Below are positions 49,357 through 60,583 of a stretch of 64,000 nt of DNA, one piece after another. The stretch's first letter is position 1. The number at the start of each line of letters is the position of its first letter. The stretch is from Cucumis sativus (taxonomy: Eukaryota > Streptophyta > Magnoliopsida > Cucurbitales > Cucurbitaceae). A program made the translations under genes and the position numbers. Under the pieces are notes generated by a model that was given only the letters and a program-made list of their open reading frames with translations, was not told where the DNA came from and did no database searches. The DNA lies in contig NC_026659.2 of assembly GCF_000004075.3 (NCBI RefSeq), forward strand, positions 24,198,272-24,262,271, given 5' to 3'.

Positions 49357-50199
49357 GTACTTAATTATTTTAAATTTAATTACTAAATTTGTCACTAAAC
49401 AACACATTTAAAAGTAATTAAAAACCAAAATAAAATAGAAAGTTAGGAAACCCAAAACTAACACGAAATTCGAAAATTTGGAGAGAAAGGGAAGATAATT
49501 GGTTAGAGAAAAGCATAGGGATTTGAATTCATTTAGAAAGTGGTTTTTGAGAGAAGAGAAAAAGAGCCAAAATCAAAACAACCGTCCGACGCTCGATTTG
49601 TTTAGTTCTAAAACAAGTGGCTAAAACTTCCTTTGTTTTCAGCTCTTTAATGTTAAAACTTAAAACTATGCAATATAACACACAAATCTTCTCTTTTTCA
49701 TTCATCTTAATACCTTACTTACCTCTCTCTATATTTTAATTAACTCTCCCACTAATAATTACTACTTTATCAATTTTATTTAAAATGTAACCCCATATTA
49801 TATATATATATATATATATTATATTATATTGTGAGTTTTTGTAATAAAATATGATTTGTTTGAACTACTAATTTTGAGGTTAGAGGTTTTCATGCTATTA
49901 CGTTTTTGAAAAATGATCGTCAAATTGTATGTTTTTATTTTGTTTTGTCATTTGACTTTTATCAGTATTTATGACATGTGTAGGAGAATTTGAACCTATC
50001 TTTTATTTATTGTGGCGGGTGTCAAGCTTAACATGGTGGTGTAATTTCTTTAATAAAATGTATTAAATGTAAGGTTACAAATCAATTGTTATAGGAAATC
50101 AAGATTAATTTAGTTTGTAAACAATGATTTGTAACGATTTAGTCATTTTACTTTTAAATTTGTAACAATTTAGTTGTTATACTTTCGAGTTCGTAACAT

Positions 50200-50660
50200 T
50201 CAACAAAGAAATAAAATAATAATATGGGAGAAAGAAAAATGAATTCGATTGACCTCGACTCAAGCCTGTAAAATAGAAAAACAATCAACACCTTATGAAC
50301 CCAACATAGGCTTAGCCAAAAAGAAATGTAACCCTAAAAGCACTACTGACTAAGGATATTGGACTAGTTGACCTCAAGAATCGTCAAAGAGACGACATTG
50401 ACATAAATCCTAATTGATAAGGAAGAGGAAGATGGAGAAAACCTATAAATAAATATCGAGAAGCAAATTGTCCAACCAATATCAAATACTCTCTCCTCCT
50501 TCCAACCGTAGTGGCTATGGCTTACACCACACACACTATTTCAATTGACTATTCGATATTCTACGGAGATCAAATACACATTTCAATTTACTATTTGTTA
50601 TTCCATAGAGATAAAATACAATTTGTTTGGTCAAAACTTGCCATCAACGTTAATTACATC
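50200..50660. mobile_element. Possible solo LTR
   Basis: A GC-richer island with a TATA-like CCTATAAATAAATATCGAG near 50440. A C/T-rich initiator-like segment (ACTCTCTCCTCCTTCC) comes about 40 bases later, and CAAAACTTGCCATCA is near the end. This layout fits the U3-R-U5 of a plant LTR, but ends and target-site duplication are not defined. Confidence 0.35.
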
Positions 50661-51349
50661 ATAACTCTATCTTTATAATTTAAAACTAAACTCGACCCTC
50701 AATCAATCTATCAATCCATACTAAATTCCCCTTTCTTACAAAAATCACTATAAATTAAGTTAAAATTTGGTTAAATTGTTGCACAAAATCAATTGAGAAA
50801 AGAAAATGATATTTAGCCTAGAAAGCAAAAAAGCAATTATTGATGGCATCTTAGTTGTCATTCCAAAAGTAAGAAATGAATAAAAAGTTTTTGAAAAGGA
50901 AAATGGAAAAATGGAAAAACGGTGGAATATTAATTATTATTATTATTGATTATTCCCAATGTCTTGTCACGCAAGTAATCTATTCTTAATGAAAAGGCGC
51001 CCATAGTTAACAAAACCCTCATTCCATTTTACAACTTTACCCCTACCATCCCCACCCACACTCTTTCATGTGTTCATCAATAATAATATAAACTTCATTT
51101 CTAAATTCCAATTCCATCCCTATATTTTGAGAATATAAATTTGTATTTTGTATTTATGATAAAACTTTACCATTTAAAATAGAGGAATCAAATTTAACCA
51201 AATATTTATAAGAGATTCTATATATGTTTGCATGAGTGATATTGATAGTCAATAATAGTTTATAGAATAATTAGATATTTAAATTTATTTTGTTATTTGT
51301 AAAAAATGTTCACTTAAAATGTGATTGAATTATTTATCGAATTATAAGA

Positions 51350-51475
51350 AATAGTTAATTTGACAAAATCATTTACAAAATATAGTAAGATTTCAAATTT
51401 TATCATTGGTAAACATCTATCCGTGTATCTAAAATTTTGTTATGTTTTGTAAACGTTATTTATTAAATTTGGTTA
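51350..51475. repeat. Fold-back AT-rich repeat, partial type B copy
   Basis: Shows TTTACAAAATATAGTAAGAT and, mirrored, TTGTTATGTTTTGTAAACG around a TAAACATCTATCCGTG centre. Confidence 0.35.
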
Positions 51476-52180
51476 ATAAATATTTTTGGTCTCTAAACTT
51501 TATATAAAAGTAATAACATTTAACTTTGGTTTGACCAATTAGTCCTTGTATTTTCAATATTCTATCGATATAATATGGGAACTTTCCTATATAACAATTT
51601 AGTCCTCGACCTAACAATTTATTGATAACTTTTAGTATTTTATGATAGGCATTGTATTTTTTAAAACTATTAAGTCCCCAATTAGTCTATCGAATTTTTT
51701 ATGTAAAAAAATCTCTTTTAATATTCACACTAAAATTCAAATACTAAATTATTATAAAATTAAATTTTAATAAATCACATATATATTTTTTTAATTATGG
51801 TTTAAGCAGAGTTGAATTTTCTTAATGGAAAATCAAAACTTAAAATCTCATAGAAGAAAGAAAGAAAAAAGAAGATAGTGACTTAAGCACTTATTAAATT
51901 AAGTGTGACATTAGTGAGTATTATTAAATAAAGTGAAATATATTAGTGGTGTTGAATCTGTACTCTATTATTTTAATACCAATACTTTAAAACACAAAAT
52001 TGTTTTAATCAATAAACTTTTGTATAGAAAGTTATTTTAATTAATGATTGAAGTTAGCTAGTTTTGAAAGCCTAAGTATTTAATTAGCTCATTGTTTATA
52101 TTAATTAACTTTATTCACCAACTATGCATGGACATGCCCATTTATAATTCCAATTTATGCTCAAACCTTTATGATGAGTG

Positions 52181-52202
52181 ACATGTATACATGTATACAT
52201 GT
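52181..52202. repeat. 22-bp perfect palindrome
   Basis: Alternating ACATGTATACATGTATACAT followed by GT reads the same on both strands. Confidence 0.9.
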
Positions 52203-52513
52203 ACATGAGTGTGTGAGTGTTTTCAAATATAAAAAAAATTAATCAAACTATTTATAAAATAAAATAAAATATGAAATTTTACTATATTCTATAAATATTT
52301 TTGTAATAGCTTGTCATTTAAAATAATTTATACATATATATATATATAATCGGCTGCATAAACAACATTATGGAGAATATAACATTTGACAAAATATTTA
52401 CTATTCATAAAAAATAAATAGTTTGTCAATTTTTCCTAATTTAAAAAAAAAACCCCAAAAATTTTAACCTCTCATTATTATTTTTAAAAATTTAAAATTA
52501 AGGAATAGTAAGA

Positions 52514-52695
52514 AAATAACAAATTTGACAAAATACTTATAGAATATAGCAAAATTTTAAATTTTATTGATGATAGACATTAATATGTTTCTTTCAGTTA
52601 TATTGATAGACAGTGATAGAAATTTATCATTGATATAATCTGAAAATTTTCTATATATTAGTAAATATTTTAATTTATTTTACTATTTTAAAAAG
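52514..52695. repeat. Fold-back AT-rich repeat, type B copy
   Basis: Left arm GACAAAATACTTATAGAATA with TAGCAAAATTTT, centre TTGATGATAGACATTAATA and TTGATAGACAGTGATAGAA, right arm AGTAAATATTTTAATTTATT. Confidence 0.55.
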
Positions 52696-53218
52696 TACCT
52701 TTACAATTTGTCAAAGAAAAAAAAAAGAACTAATAGATATAGGAAGATTTGAATAATAAGAACACGTGTGAGATGGAACCTTCAACTACAAGGGAAGATA
52801 ATCATATCGATTAATACAAACTCACTTTGAAAAAAAAATTAAAATACAATCTTCTAACACTTATAATTTGTTTAATTTTAGTTTTTGTACTTTCAAATGT
52901 ACTCAAAATACTAATAAAAATAAACAGTAACGATAACATTTAAAAAAAAACCTAAATATATAACGTTTGAAAATTTTGAAACTAAAATTTAACAAACCTC
53001 AAATACACGAAAAAATTACATATAAAAAAAATTAATACCAATGATCACTTTTTGGTTTATTTTATAAAAGTATTTAAACTTTAAAGGTTAAACATGTAAT
53101 TTAACCTATTTTAAATTAGAGTATTAATTAATTTTTAAAAAAGTTTCCATATAAAAAATCCACTTTTTAGGTCAAATATTTTGTAATTCGACAAATATTC
53201 TTTAATAATAATATGATT

Positions 53219-53226
53219 TATATAAT
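53219..53226 (+). promoter_or_regulatory. TATA box of pyruvate kinase
   Basis: TATATAAT lies about 445 bp upstream of the start codon. A transcription start near 53250 would give a leader of about 185 nt after removal of the proposed leader intron. Confidence 0.45.
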
Positions 53227-53404
53227 TTTACAAAAGCAGTATATGTAACGAAGCACAAACGGTGGTAGCCGAAGCTTTGAAGCACACAGAACTCAACACT
53301 ACAAAACCAAACAGATTTTAAGAAGGAGAAGGAGAAGAAGGAGAAGAAGGAGAAGAATCGTTCAAGTTTGTAGTTGAAGCCATTAGCGCTCTCATCACCA
53401 AAAG

Positions 53405-53635
53405 GTATACTGTATATGAATCTTTCTATCGACCGATTTTTTTCTGTTTCTGTTCAGTTTTACTTATATTCACCATAGATTGTACTGTTTTGCTGTTTCC
53501 CTGTTTTTCTCCTCCTAATAGTCTTCGTGTTTTTTGGATCTCTGGATTCATTTTGTATGATCTTCATAACATGCGTTTCATTTCCTTTTTTTTTTGTTTC
53601 TGGTTTGATTTCTGATTTGCTTAACTGAACCCTAG
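53405..53635 (+). other. Probable 5' leader intron of pyruvate kinase
   Basis: The donor is AAAAG|GTATAC at 53405 and the acceptor AACCCTAG|GAAG ends at 53635, with a T-rich tract in between. The first leader exon would contain a GA-rich GGAGAAGAAGGAGAAGAAGG tract at about 53322-53355. Leader introns near the ATG often boost expression of plant housekeeping genes. The call rests on splice signals only. Confidence 0.55.
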
Positions 53636-53664
53636 GAAGAAGCGGAAGAAATAATTAGTTGCAG

Positions 53665-56600
53665 ATGGCCAATATTGATATTGAAGGGATTCTTAAGGAA
53701 CTTCCTAATGATGGGCGTATTCCCAAAACGAAAATTGTTTGTACTTTGGGACCTGCTTCTCGATCGGTGACTATGATCGAGAAGCTTCTTAGGGCTGGTA
53801 TGAATGTTGCTCGTTTCAATTTCTCTCACGGTACACATGAGTATCATCAAGAGACTTTGAACAATCTCAGGACTGCCATGCAGAATACTCAAATCCTTTG
53901 CGCCGTCATGCTTGATACTAAGGTTTGTTGCTTTCTCTTAAAATGATTTTTGCTTGAAAATGATGAGTTATGCAATTATGTGTGATAGTATTTTACTTGC
54001 TTGGGTGCTCTGGAAATGGATGGAAGAAGGATCTGGTTAATGAACTTACTTTCATCCATTTTGCTGTTGTGGATGATTGATTTTGGGAAATGAGAAAAGA
54101 ACCTGTTGGGTTGCTTCTTGATTCAATTGCTATGTTAAATACATTGCAACAATGACACTTTGTTGAAATTGTTTTTTCTTATTTTTTTCTCTGTCAACAC
54201 GTCTAATGAAACTATCTAATTTGTTGGAAATTCACCACATCTACCATGCTGAACTATATATCTGTTTGAAAACTTTTCTCTGTCACCTTTGATGCAAAGA
54301 AGTAAAATGTGGGTTGTATTTGAAACTTAGTAAACCTGATAAGATAAGGGTATGTAGTCAACGAAAAGTGTTAGTCTAGAACTTTATACATAAGAAATGG
54401 TTGGGTTCACTACTGTATTTTGATTAATTATTATGGATCTAAATAAGGTATTGCTAACTTATAACTCCTTCATTATCCTTTCCGCAACAAATGCCTAATG
54501 TGAATATGATGCCTATTGAAGATAATTTTCCTGCCGATGTACCATCTTCCTGCAACTTTTTGTAATTCTAAGTTCTAACTATAGGGCTTCTAAAATCTAT
54601 ATGCTTGTCTATGAATATATTTTTTTCTGGGTAAAGATGGACCTTGGGGATTGGATATACACTTCTACAAAAGAAAGCATAGACCTACTAAAAAAAGGAT
54701 TGAATTAACACCTATTATGAGAAAGTGGATTGAATATGCATTTCTTATTGAAAAAGGATTTACTATACACTGAAAACACCAACTCATGAACTTTTGAAGA
54801 GTTCACAGATCAGAGCATACTTAGTTCACATGGTATCGTGATTTTTTAGCACTTGCAAACTGATTTGTCATGAAGCCTCCTCTTATTCACCCTGGCAGGG
54901 ACCGGAGATTCGGACTGGTTTCTTGAAGGATGGGAAACCAATTCAACTGAAAGAAGGCCAAGAAGTGATCATAACTACAGATTATAGCATCAAGGGGGAT
55001 GAAGAAATGATCTCAATGAGTTATCAGAAGCTTGCTGTGGACTTGAAGCCAGGAAATAATATTTTGTGTTCAGATGGCACAATCACCCTCACAGTCTTGT
55101 CTTGTGATCCAGAAGCTGGGAGGGTGGTATGTCGTTGTGAAAACACAGCAATGTTGGGAGAAAGAAAGAATGTGAATCTTCCTGGTATAGTGGTAGATCT
55201 TCCCACTCTGACAGAAAAGGACAAAGAAGATATTCTTGGTTGGGGTGTTCCCAATAGTATTGATATGATTGCTCTTTCATTTGTTCGCAAGGGTTCTGAT
55301 CTAGTCACTGTCCGCAAGCTTCTTGGCCCCCATGCCAAACATATAAAACTGATGTCAAAGGTATGAATTTTGCTTACGAGTCCTATTCTTCATCTTCTTC
55401 TCATTATTATATTGAGTTGTTTCTTAGCTTAGAGAGAAACATCGTTATTTTTGTTTGGGAGGGGTGTAGATTGAACGGTCTTGGATTTTACATTGCATGT
55501 GTTGTTTGACTGCACATTTTTATCAGGGAAATCAGCACCTAAAAGTATAATTTGAAGGTTAGCATTGCTTATTTGCTTAGAAGTCCATCTCTCTTTTAAA
55601 AATTGTCAGTGCATTAGGAGCTGTTTGGCTGATCTTGCTTTGGTGCTTTGTTTCTTTTGAAATCGTTTAGTCATTACACTTCCATCTTAGTCCTTTGAAC
55701 ATGGTGTGCACAATGTTTTTAATTCTTAGTCCTTTGATGAGTACTTTATTTGCAGGCTAGTTGAGTGGGTTGAGGAGTCACTCCATATCGTATTTGACTC
55801 TTTATGCATGCATCCAATGTGTTCAGGCTTTTTTTGTAGATAATTTCCATTTTGTAAAGACAATGTTCTTTCAATGTCATTATATCTGTTGGATTGAATG
55901 TTCATTTCTCTTTTAATATGAATACCCAAGGTTGAGAACCAGGAGGGAGTTATCAATTTTGATGAAATTTTGCGTGAGACTGATGCATTCATGGTTGCTC
56001 GAGGTGATCTTGGAATGGAAATTCCGGTTGAGAAGATCTTCTTGGCACAAAAAATGATGATTTACAAGTGTAATCTTGCTGGCAAGCCTGTAGTTACAGC
56101 TACTCAGATGCTTGAATCAATGATCAAATCTCCACGGCCAACCCGTGCAGAAGCCACAGATGTCGCTAATGCTGTTCTTGATGGCACTGATTGCGTTATG
56201 CTTAGTGGTGAGAGTGCAGCTGGGTCTTACCCTGAAATTGCTGTAAAGATCATGGCTCGTATTTGCATTGAAGCAGAATCATCCTTGGACTATGGTGTCG
56301 TTTTTAAGGAGATGATAAGGGCCACCCCACTTCCAATGAGTCCATTGGAGAGTCTTGCATCCTCAGCCGTTCGAACTGCTAACAAGGCAAAAGCAAAACT
56401 CATCGTCGTGTTGACTCGTGGTGGAACCACAGCCAAGTTGGTTGCTAAGTATAGGCCAGCTGTTCCCATCCTCTCAGTCGTCGTTCCAGTTTTAACTACC
56501 GATTCTTTCGATTGGACTTGCAGCGACGAATCCCCAGCCAGACACAGCTTGATCCACAGAGGCTTAATTCCTATATTGGCTGAAGGATCTGCTAAGGCCA

Positions 56601-56743
56601 CAGATGCCGAATCCACAGAAGTAATACTTGAAGCTGCACTGAAATCCGCTATGGGGAAGGGACTGTGCAAACCTGGGGATGCCATCGTCGCACTTCACCG
56701 AATCGGAGCTGCCTCCGTCATCAAGATATGCATTGTGAAATGA
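53665..56743 (+). CDS. Pyruvate kinase, cytosolic isozyme
   Basis: Three exons, 53665-53922, 54899-55360 and 55931-56743, encode 510 residues, the usual length for plant cytosolic pyruvate kinase. It converts phosphoenolpyruvate and ADP to pyruvate and ATP, the last step of glycolysis. Visible motifs: ARFNFSHG (49-56), DTKGPEIRTG (84-93, exon 1/2 junction), IALSFVRKGSDL (211-221) and the catalytic lysine in MSKVENQEG (Lys240, at the exon 2/3 junction). MVARGDLGMEIP follows at 261-272. The glutamate in DTKGPE is typical of potassium-dependent enzymes. No transit peptide precedes MANIDIEG, so the protein is cytosolic. ATG 53665 is the first ATG in frame; the in-frame codon at 53659 is TTG. Introns fall between codons. 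Confidence 0.96.
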
Positions 56744-56749
56744 ATCAAA

Positions 56750-59700
56750 CAAACAAGCAAATTCAGCATCTGACTCCATCATCCAGAAGTTGCTCAGGTG
56801 CATCCTTTGTCTTCATATAACTTTGCAGTCAGGTCTCGATCTATGCTTTTGCTATTTATAATATAAATATAGTTATTTTTAGTTTTTCACCTAAAGAGGG
56901 TTGAACTAGTAATTTTGATTTTCTTGTTGTGAATGAGGGGTGGATATCCCCTTGAAAATTTTTTTGGACTTCCTTATTGTGTGACCTTAAAAAGTAGGGG
57001 AAGTAAAGAAAATTGAAGCAACCAACTTTCATAAACTTTTGTTCTTGAAATTCCCAAAATTTTGTGCCCTAATTTGTGTTTATTTTGTAGAACTCAAAAA
57101 TCCATTTGTACTCTCATGTGACATGTGAAACAGATCATTTTTGGACTGGATGGATTTTGTTATATGAGGTTTATTTCATAGTAATTCAGTTTTCAATCAT
57201 ATATGCTTCCCTTTATATTAACTTGGTTTCTTTATTCATCTCTAACTTTAATACCTTTTTAAGCTTTTTTTTCTCATAAACTATGGTGTCTAATTCATTA
57301 TTGATTTTATGAATCTAACTTTTTAAATCTTATTATGTTATTTAACATAGCAGCTTTTAGTTTCTGATTGCTTTTATTTTTCATTTATAAGTTAGGAGTA
57401 GGACCAGATTTTTAAAGGAAAAAATATATAAAAAGAATGGATATATATCTTTTTCATTCAATTTGGTTTCAAATAATAATTGGATTATTATTTAATTGTT
57501 TTAATACAATGAGGATTTCCACATTGATGAAAGATTTGCTAATTATGGGCCATTATTATTATTCTTTAGCATCTTATGATGCATGATATTAAAAATGAAT
57601 CATCACAATACTCTATAAACTTTGCATTTATATATAACAAATCAAATGCATTACGTATTCTATTCCTAACATTATTGGTTAGAGGTGATGAGTCAAAGTA
57701 AATCACGTGGTCTTGGACTTCATATAGTCCATCCAACTTAAAAAGGGTCAAATTTTGGATTTAAATATATCCTTTCAAATAAAGGTTTAATTATTAGTGT
57801 TGAAACTTAATTATTGACAAAAAAAAAAAAAAAAACCTTAAATATTATTTTTCTAATGGATTTGTCAAGATCTTCCTTTTACTTATATCACATCATCTTA
57901 CATTACTTTTCCCCTTATTTTCTTTTTTTGGCTTTTGTGATAAAATAATTAACTGATTTAGGGCATTTGACTAAAGAAAAAAAAAGTGTTTTTAACTAAT
58001 GTCCCGTTTATTTATTTGAAGATTAGGTAAACAAAAATGAAGTTAAAAACAAAATACCAATCCATTAGAGAAGAAAAATTTACCAAAGTATTTCTAAAAT
58101 TAAAATCAAACATTAATCTTTAAATTATTTTCATTTACACTATTATATCTCAAATCTCACCTCTCTCTTGTCTGACTTATATATTAAAATCTATCGAACT
58201 TCTATTGCTAATAGACTCTTATGATCTATTAGTGTTAAATCAATATTTTCTAATTTTTATAATCTTTGACAAATTTTACTATATTGCAATTTTTTAAAAA
58301 TGTTGCTATATACGTTTATAATTTAAATTTATTCGTTATATTTGTAACTATACAATTTTTTTATCGCACGATTCAAATTAATTTTTTTCAGTTTTGATAT
58401 TGGTTTATGGTTTTCATAATTTGCAACGAGCATCTTTTGTATAGGGGCAAGTCCACGTCTAACCCAAAATAATACGAGGCGTGTGACACATTTCAAAATG
58501 AGACCAAAAGTATTTTACAATAATAACATGGACTTTCTACGCTAATAACCTAATTTAATATACCTTATTACACTAATAGTCTAAACCTTCTATATATCTT
58601 TTTTCATAAATAGTTAGCTCAATTGTCTTAGGCATTGTAAGAATATAGAATTTTAGACACTTAAAAAATAATGAAAATACACTTTTGTAAAAATATAGAA
58701 TCACTTGTCTAAAATTTATTCTTTTCCTCACATCATTTTAGAATTTTTTTGGGTTAAATATATTTCTTATTTGATTTTAATATTTATTTTGAATGTTTCT
58801 TTTTGTTTTTTTGTTTTCAACAAAGCATTTCTCTCTCTTTTTTTCCCCTTTATTTCCATAATATATTTTAGGTGATATATAACCCTTATTCTTCAAAACC
58901 CACTCATCCTTTGACATAAGAAACAAATAAATAAAAACAACTAAAAAAAGTACATTATTCTCTTATTATCTTTTAAAACCTAGCCCACTATTGTATGAGG
59001 AGGAGAACAAAAGCAATTTTTTAGACCATAAAATTTTGTTATATTTGTAAATATTTTAGTTTATTTTGTTATATATTTTTAAAAAGTTATTATAGATAAT
59101 AAAATTATTTAAAAAATTTATAAAATATAACCAAATTTTAGACTATTTCAATTATCCGGAAGTAATCTAAAAAAAATGTAAAAAGAAGAAAAAGAAAAAA
59201 CTCATTAATTTTACGTGGAACAAAGGAAAAGGCAAAAAAGAAAGTAGGCGTTGTGGGTTTGTGGGTTCATATTGGTCCACAAATAATACAATTTAAAATC
59301 AAACAAAGAGATGGAGCAAAAAAAAGTGGAAGACTCTAAAACATAATGTGTTATGACTTTGGCTTACCTTTTTTTGTTTTTCTTCTTCCACTATTCTTTC
59401 TTTTTTGCTTCATCACCCATTTGTCTTTGTACCATTCAAATGAAAGTGAAAGAACCCCAACTTCATTCCTTAGACCAAAATAATAACAACAAAAAATGAA
59501 GAAGAAGAAAAAAAATCAATTTTATCTTCACACAATTAAATCTTTTTGCCTTAATTTGTTTTCCTATTTTCCTATTTATAATTATTAATTTGAATAATTT
59601 ACTTTGATGCCTTCTCTCATTTCCCCTTTTATATCATTGCACTTCGTTCCTTTTAAACTTTATCTTTTAATTCCTCTCTTCCCCTCTACTTTCAAACTTT

Positions 59701-60430
59701 ATCTTTATTTCACCTCAAAAAATTTCCTTCCTTTACTAAGCCTCAAAACCTTTTTTTTTTCTACTTTAGAAAAAAGCGAACAAATTGACATTTTTAAATA
59801 TGAGAAAATTTAAAACAGTTTACAAAATATTACAAAATTTATCAAAAGACCTATAATTCATTGAAAGTTTTTTTTGTTAATCAAGATAAATAAATAAAAC
59901 TTGCTTATTTATAACAACTATATTTGTAATTAGTTTCATTTTTTTATCATCTACAAAATTTCTCTTTCTCAAGAAGAGTAAATTTATATATACTTTTCAA
60001 AAATTAAAAAAATTTGACAAACTAATTACATTTTTCATAAAATATAACTCTATATAAGATTTATTACACAATTTTTTAAAAAAACATATATATATATATA
60101 TATATATATATTTCAAAATATGAGTTGAAATTATTATTTAAAAAAGGTTAAAAATGGGTTTTTTTATAAATAAAATAAATTAACAAACTATATACAAACA
60201 AAATCGTTAAAAGAAAATTATTATGCTTAATTATATAAATATTCTATCAAAGTTCTATTTTTGACTATTTTCCTAAAATAATATGAGAGGGGAGAGTCAC
60301 ATTCAAAATGATAATGATTTACAATTCCACTAACGAAACGATCCGACTCAGCGATCCAACTCGCCTGAGAAGGGTAATTTCGGAATATCAAAATACAAAT
60401 CGGTCGGTTCATTGTACAAAAAGAAAAAAA
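56750..60430. other. 3.7 kb AT-rich intergenic region
   Basis: Holds the pyruvate kinase 3' untranslated region, a poly-A run near 57818, fold-back repeat remnants (about 58180-58315 and 59800-59960), a TA microsatellite (about 60087-60111) and the alpha-galactosidase promoter. No gene is seen. Confidence 0.6.
58180..58315. repeat. Fold-back AT-rich repeat, partial type A copy
   Basis: The core TTGCTAATAGACTCTTATGA with GATCTATTAGTG and the right arm TTTTACTATATTGCAATTTT match the family. The left arm is eroded. Confidence 0.45.
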
Positions 60431-60436
60431 GGTTCA

Positions 60437-60444
60437 TATAAATA
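60437..60444 (+). promoter_or_regulatory. TATA box of alpha-galactosidase
   Basis: TATAAATA in a less AT-rich setting, 147 bp upstream of the start codon. It predicts a start near 60470 and a leader of about 115 nt. Confidence 0.6.
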
Positions 60445-60583
60445 CTGACACTCCCCACGAACAGAGCTTATCCATCCACCATCTTTTACCATCGGAATTT
60501 CAATTATTACACTACACGTACTGTGGAGGAACGAAGAATTGAAGCCATTCTTTCAAACAGAGATCCAGCTCTGAAGTGTAAAT

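Larger units (their letters stand above)
46030..53200. other. 7.2 kb AT-rich intergenic region
   Basis: No gene is supported. Contents: lipoyl synthase 3' flank, a 22-bp tandem repeat (46829-46872), a long TA microsatellite (about 46897-46946), several fold-back repeats (47393-47540, 48840-48990, 49171-49356, 51350-51475, 52514-52695), TA repeats near 49800-49820, a GC-richer block at 50200-50660 that may be a solo LTR, and a 22-bp palindrome (52181-52202). Confidence 0.6.

Noticed and set aside
53659..53664. Two-codon extension of pyruvate kinase
   Set aside because: It starts with TTG. MANIDIEG at 53665 matches the family start.
55024..56803. Minus-strand frames of 79-131 codons under pyruvate kinase
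   Set aside because: Antisense shadows of strongly coding exons.
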